Shown here: positions 8,401-10,398 of the stretch, piece after piece
Numbering within the stretch: the stretch's first letter is position 1
How the letters are laid out: each line of letters begins with the position of its first letter
Assembly: GCA_028868395.1 (NCBI GenBank)
Contig: JAGWUO010000017.1
Location: forward strand, 1-10,398
DNA: 10,398 nucleotides
Direction of reading: 5' to 3'
From: Cytophagales bacterium
GTDB lineage: Bacteria > Bacteroidota > Bacteroidia > Cytophagales > Spirosomataceae
Translations under genes and position numbers: made by a program
The notes under the pieces: generated by a model
What the model saw: only the letters and a program-made list of their open reading frames with translations
Databases searched by the model: none
Told to the model about the DNA's origin: nothing

Positions 8401-9792
8401 ACCGATGCAGATGGAAATCCAGTAGAAATCGTCATGGGTCGTTCTGGTGAGGTTCAAATTGTGAACCCAGCGAACAAACAAGTATTGATCTCTTCTAACA
8501 TTCCTTATGGTTCATTCTTACGCGTTAAGGAAGGCCAAGCGGTGAAAAAAGGAGACGAAATCTGCGCTTGGGATCCATATAACGCGGTAATCCTTTCTGA
8601 AGCTGAAGGAAAAATTGAATTCGAGGCAATCGAAGAAAATAATACCTACAAAGAGGAAGCGGATGAGCAAACAGGTATGCGTGAGAAGGTAATTATCGAA
8701 TCGAAAGATAAGACGAAGAACCCATCCGTTATCGTTAAAGCAAAAGGTAAAGAAGATTTAGTATACAACGTTCCAGTAGGTGCGCGTTTAGCGATCGACG
8801 AAGGAGATAAAATCAAAGCGGGTCAAATTATCGCTAAGATTCCTCGTGCAGCAGGTAAAACACGTGACATTACGGGAGGTCTTCCACGTGTAACGGAATT
8901 ATTCGAAGCACGTAACCCATCTAACCCAGCCGTAGTAACGGAGATTGATGGGGTAATTTCTTACGGTGTAATTAAGCGTGGTAATCGGGAGATTATCGTG
9001 ACACCGAAAGAGGGAGCTGAGCGTCGTTACTTAGTACCTTTGACACGATTCATCTTAGTACAAAATAATGACTTCGTACGTGCAGGTTCTCCACTTTCTG
9101 ATGGAGCTATCACTCCTTCAGATATCTTGAAGATCAAAGGACCTACAGCGGTACAAGAATACTTAGTGAACGAGATCCAAGACGTATACCGTCTACAAGG
9201 TGTGAAGATCAATGATAAGCACATCGAGTGTATCGTTCGCCAAATGATGCAAAAAGTTCAGATTTTAGAGCCAGGTGATACGCAATTCTTACAAGGTCAA
9301 AACGTAGATCGTTTCGTATTCCGTCACGAGAACGACTTGATCTTAGATCAGAAGGTGATCACTGACGCTGGAGATTCTGAGAAATACAAAGCAGGTATGA
9401 TTCTTTCTGCTCGTGCTTTACGTGATGAGAACTCTTCGTTAAAACGTAGAGACTTGAAGTTAATGAAGGTACGTGATGCGCAAGCAGCCGTTTCTTCTTC
9501 TAACTTACAAGGTATCACGCAAGCTTCGTTAGGAACTGAATCATTCATTTCAGCTGCGTCGTTCCAGGAAACTACGAAAGTACTTTCTGAAGCGTCTATC
9601 CGCGCGAAACAAGATACCTTAGACGGCTTGAAAGAGAACGTTATCGTAGGTCACTTGATTCCAGCAGGTACAGGTCTTCGTCGCTACAAAGACATTTTAG
9701 TGACATCGAAAGATGAGCTAAAAGCAATGGAAGCGAAGAAAGAAGCTGCAGAAATCGCTGAAGCGAAAGAAAAAGTAGAAGCTGCAAACTAA
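5461..9792 (+). CDS. rpoC: DNA-directed RNA polymerase subunit beta'
   Basis: Largest catalytic subunit of RNA polymerase, 1443 residues (E. coli 1407), complete from ATG to TAA. The N-terminal zinc site is C66, C68, C81, C84. The region [18 protein letters not shown] (from about 354) is conserved. The catalytic [12 protein letters not shown] motif (475-486) supplies the Mg-binding aspartates D477, D479 and D481. The bridge helix begins around [20 protein letters not shown] (731-750), the trigger loop includes [18 protein letters not shown] (795-812), and the second zinc site is C826, C900, C907, C910. All key residues are intact. The C-terminus ends in a Lys/Glu/Ala-rich helix-like tail. The start is preceded by an A-rich segment without Shine-Dalgarno. 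It is cotranscribed with rpoB and followed 21 nt later by an intrinsic terminator. Confidence 0.98.
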   Translation: MSFKKTRKLNSDFQKVTISLASPESILEGSNGEVTQPETINYRTYKPEMGGLFCERIFGPTKDWECHCGKYKRIRYKGIICDRCGVEVTEKKVRRERMGHIELVVPVAHIWYFRSLPNKIGYMLGLSTKKLDQVIYYERFVVVQPGMYAEEGKIGSQYLDFLTEDEYLDILDKLPRENQHLPDEDPQKFIAKMGADALNMLLSRIDLDSLSADLRHSADTESSQQRKAEALKRLKVVEAFRESVGRIDNRPEWMIIKMVPVIPPELRPLVPLDGGRFATSDLNDLYRRVIIRNNRLKRLIEIKAPEVILRNEKRMLQEAVDSLFDNSRKVNAVRSEGNRALKSLSDMLKGKQGRFRQNLLGKRVDYSGRSVIVVGPELKMHECGLPKDMAAELFKPFVIRKLIERGIVKTVKSAKKIVDRKDPVVWDILENVMKGHPVLLNRAPTLHRLGIQAFQPKLIEGKAIQLHPLTCTAFNADFDGDQMAVHVPLGHEAILEASLLMLASHNILNPANGAPITVPSQDMVLGLYYVTKGRKSTPDHKVEGEGHRFYGFEEVVIALNEKKLSKHANIVVKATVRKEDGTLVQEMVETVAGRVLFNLCVPEQVGYINELLTKKKLQQIISHVHKICGMARTAQFLDDIKELGFQQAFHGGLSMGIGDVQIPAEKASLVKKAQDDVQAVWDNYLMGLITDNERYNAVIDIWTKVNSKITETLMKQMEEDNQGFNAIYMMMHSGARGSREQIRQLGGMRGLMAKPQKNLQGSVGEIIENPILSNFKEGLDVLEYFISTHGARKGLADTALKTADAGYLTRRLHDVAQDVIVNEEDCGTLRGIEVFPLKDNEEIIEPLSERILGRVSIHDVYDPITNELIVASGDEINEAIATKIDETAIESVEIRSVLTCETQSGVCAKCYGRNLATAAMVNLGEAVGVIASQSIGEPGTQLTLRTFHVGGTAQNVSLDASVKAKFDGVINFEEVRSVSSTDADGNPVEIVMGRSGEVQIVNPANKQVLISSNIPYGSFLRVKEGQAVKKGDEICAWDPYNAVILSEAEGKIEFEAIEENNTYKEEADEQTGMREKVIIESKDKTKNPSVIVKAKGKEDLVYNVPVGARLAIDEGDKIKAGQIIAKIPRAAGKTRDITGGLPRVTELFEARNPSNPAVVTEIDGVISYGVIKRGNREIIVTPKEGAERRYLVPLTRFILVQNNDFVRAGSPLSDGAITPSDILKIKGPTAVQEYLVNEIQDVYRLQGVKINDKHIECIVRQMMQKVQILEPGDTQFLQGQNVDRFVFRHENDLILDQKVITDAGDSEKYKAGMILSARALRDENSSLKRRDLKLMKVRDAQAAVSSSNLQGITQASLGTESFISAASFQETTKVLSEASIRAKQDTLDGLKENVIVGHLIPAGTGLRRYKDILVTSKDELKAMEAKKEAAEIAEAKEKVEAAN

Positions 9793-9813
9793 TTTGTAGA
9801 TTCATTTGAATAG

Positions 9814-9850
9814 ACCCCCGGCTTTTCTTAAGTTCGGGGGTTTATTTTTT
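9814..9850 (+). terminator. Intrinsic terminator after rpoC
   Basis: ACCCCCG (9814-9820) pairs perfectly with CGGGGGT (9835-9841) around a 14-nt loop, followed by the T-rich tract TTTATTTTTT (9841-9850). This is a strong rho-independent terminator placed 21 nt after the rpoC stop. It ends only 14 nt before the start codon of the next gene, so it may set how much polymerase reads on into that gene. Confidence 0.88.
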
Positions 9851-9864
9851 ACCAGAACAGAAAT

Positions 9865-10185
9865 ATGGAAAACCCAGCAGAAGAAAATCAACTCAATATC
9901 GAACTTCCAGAAGAGATGGCGGAGGGCCATTATGTGAATTTGGCATTAATCGCGCATAGCCCATCCGAATTTGTGATGGACTTTATTCGCATCCTTCCAG
10001 GCCTTCCTAAGGCGAAAGTAAAGTCGAGAGTCGTGATGACTCCAGACCACGCTTACCGATTAATGCAGGCGCTACAAGAGAATATTCAGAAGTACGAAGA
10101 GGCCTTTGGCCCTATTATGAAGGAAGGGGACGCCGCTGGCTTCCAATTCCCGATGAATTATAACGGCCCCATAGGCGAAGCGTAA
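9865..10185 (+). CDS. DUF3467 family protein of unknown function
   Basis: A 106-residue acidic soluble protein with no signal peptide or membrane segment. It carries the features of the DUF3467 family: an N-terminal EGHYVNLALIAHSPSEFVMDF segment (20-40), then IRILPGLPKAKVKSRVVMTP (41-60), and a helical DHAYRLMQALQENIQKYEEA (61-80), with a flexible Gly/Pro-rich tail. The family's biochemical role is not known to me. In Bacteroidota it is often found next to rpoC, which suggests, but does not show, a link to transcription or translation. Here its ATG lies 14 nt after the rpoC terminator and I see no promoter of its own, so expression probably depends on read-through or a promoter inside rpoC. 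It has its own terminator downstream. Confidence 0.85.
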   Translation: MENPAEENQLNIELPEEMAEGHYVNLALIAHSPSEFVMDFIRILPGLPKAKVKSRVVMTPDHAYRLMQALQENIQKYEEAFGPIMKEGDAAGFQFPMNYNGPIGEA

Positions 10186-10201
10186 ACGTTTTAGGTCATT
10201 T

Positions 10202-10247
10202 AATCCCATTTTTTTAGCTGAAAATCAGGTAAAAAGGTGGGATTTTT
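10202..10247 (+). terminator. Intrinsic terminator after the DUF3467 gene
   Basis: A long hairpin: AATCCCA (10202-10208) pairs with TGGGATT (10238-10244). The helix continues through 10209-10216 with 10230-10237 (two G-U pairs), and after one G-G mismatch closes with CTG (10218-10220) and CAG (10226-10228) around a 5-nt loop. TTTTT at 10243-10247 follows. It ends the rpoBC-DUF3467 region ahead of the metabolic gene downstream. Confidence 0.85.
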
Positions 10248-10273
10248 GCCTTTTAAAGGAAATTAGAATTACT

Positions 10274-10398
10274 ATGCGCTTATCTAAAAAATTCCTGGAG
10301 TCAGGCAAACTTCAATCTTCTATTGCTTTACAAGTACCATCGCCGGAGATTTTCACGTATCCGGAGAAAGTCCTTCAATTTGGGACAGGGGTGTTGCA
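10274..10398 (+). CDS. uxaB: Probable tagaturonate reductase (altronate oxidoreductase), N-terminal part
   Basis: Only 41 codons are present; the gene continues past the right edge. The N-terminus is MRLSKKFLESGKLQ and is followed by EKVLQFGTGVL, the nucleotide-binding glycine motif characteristic of the mannitol dehydrogenase/altronate oxidoreductase family, in the form usual for Bacteroidota UxaB. The enzyme reduces D-tagaturonate to D-altronate with NADH in galacturonate (pectin sugar acid) catabolism. AAAGGA at 10255-10260 lies 13 nt before the ATG and could help translation. The preceding terminator separates it from the upstream genes, so it should have its own promoter, but I found no convincing one in the 26 nt gap. 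A mannonate or mannitol oxidoreductase of the same family cannot be excluded from so short a piece. Confidence 0.68.
   Translation, partial: MRLSKKFLESGKLQSSIALQVPSPEIFTYPEKVLQFGTGVL

Noticed and set aside
1683..9548. Several antisense frames of 60-120 codons inside rpoB and rpoC
   Set aside because: They lie entirely within conserved polymerase coding sequence, and the strong codon bias of rpoBC explains the open antisense frames.
10104..10117. 14-nt identity (CTTTGGCCCTATTA) with the rpoB-rpoC spacer at 5414-5427
   Set aside because: One copy is coding sequence for Phe-Gly-Pro-Ile in the DUF3467 gene; no flanking similarity, so it is most likely coincidence.

Overview
The window comes from a member of the Bacteroidota, most likely a Cytophagales-type bacterium; the genus cannot be read from the sequence. 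Evidence: RpoB and RpoC have the sequence style of that phylum, a DUF3467 gene follows rpoC, start codons lack Shine-Dalgarno sequences and are preceded by A-rich stretches, and two promoters fit the Bacteroidota form (TTG, 19 nt, then TAnnTTTG or a near match).

Layout. On the minus strand, 1-333 is the 5' end of pruA (1-pyrroline-5-carboxylate dehydrogenase), which runs off the left edge. It is preceded by 391-1140, a membrane-anchored helix-hairpin-helix (ComEA-like) protein; the pruA promoter lies in the short gap and the tail of that gene. The stretch 1141-1531 (391 nt) has no confident gene. Its left part is an imperfect inverted-repeat element (1145-1283) with a REP-like palindrome inside. 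Its right part holds a good promoter (1326-1355) and a leader of about 170 nt for the RNA polymerase operon. On the plus strand follow rpoB (1532-5404, TTG start) and rpoC (5461-9792), an intrinsic terminator (9814-9850), a DUF3467 gene (9865-10185), a second, long terminator hairpin (10202-10247), and the 5' end of a probable tagaturonate reductase gene (10274 to the right edge).

How it works together. rpoB and rpoC encode the two catalytic subunits of RNA polymerase and look like one transcription unit driven from the promoter at 1326-1355. The usual ribosomal protein genes (rplKAJL) are not upstream, so rpoBC appears to be uncoupled from them here. The leader can form mutually exclusive or pseudoknotted helices and ends in a terminator-like hairpin close to the start codon, which makes it a candidate attenuator. 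DUF3467 lies directly behind the rpoC terminator with no promoter that I can see, so it may be expressed by read-through. The flanking genes (proline/glutamate catabolism, DNA-binding or uptake-related, hexuronate catabolism) look unrelated to transcription.

Most of the window is ordinary core genome. The parts worth a second look are the rpoB leader, the TTG start, the inverted-repeat element, and the terminator arrangement between rpoC and DUF3467.
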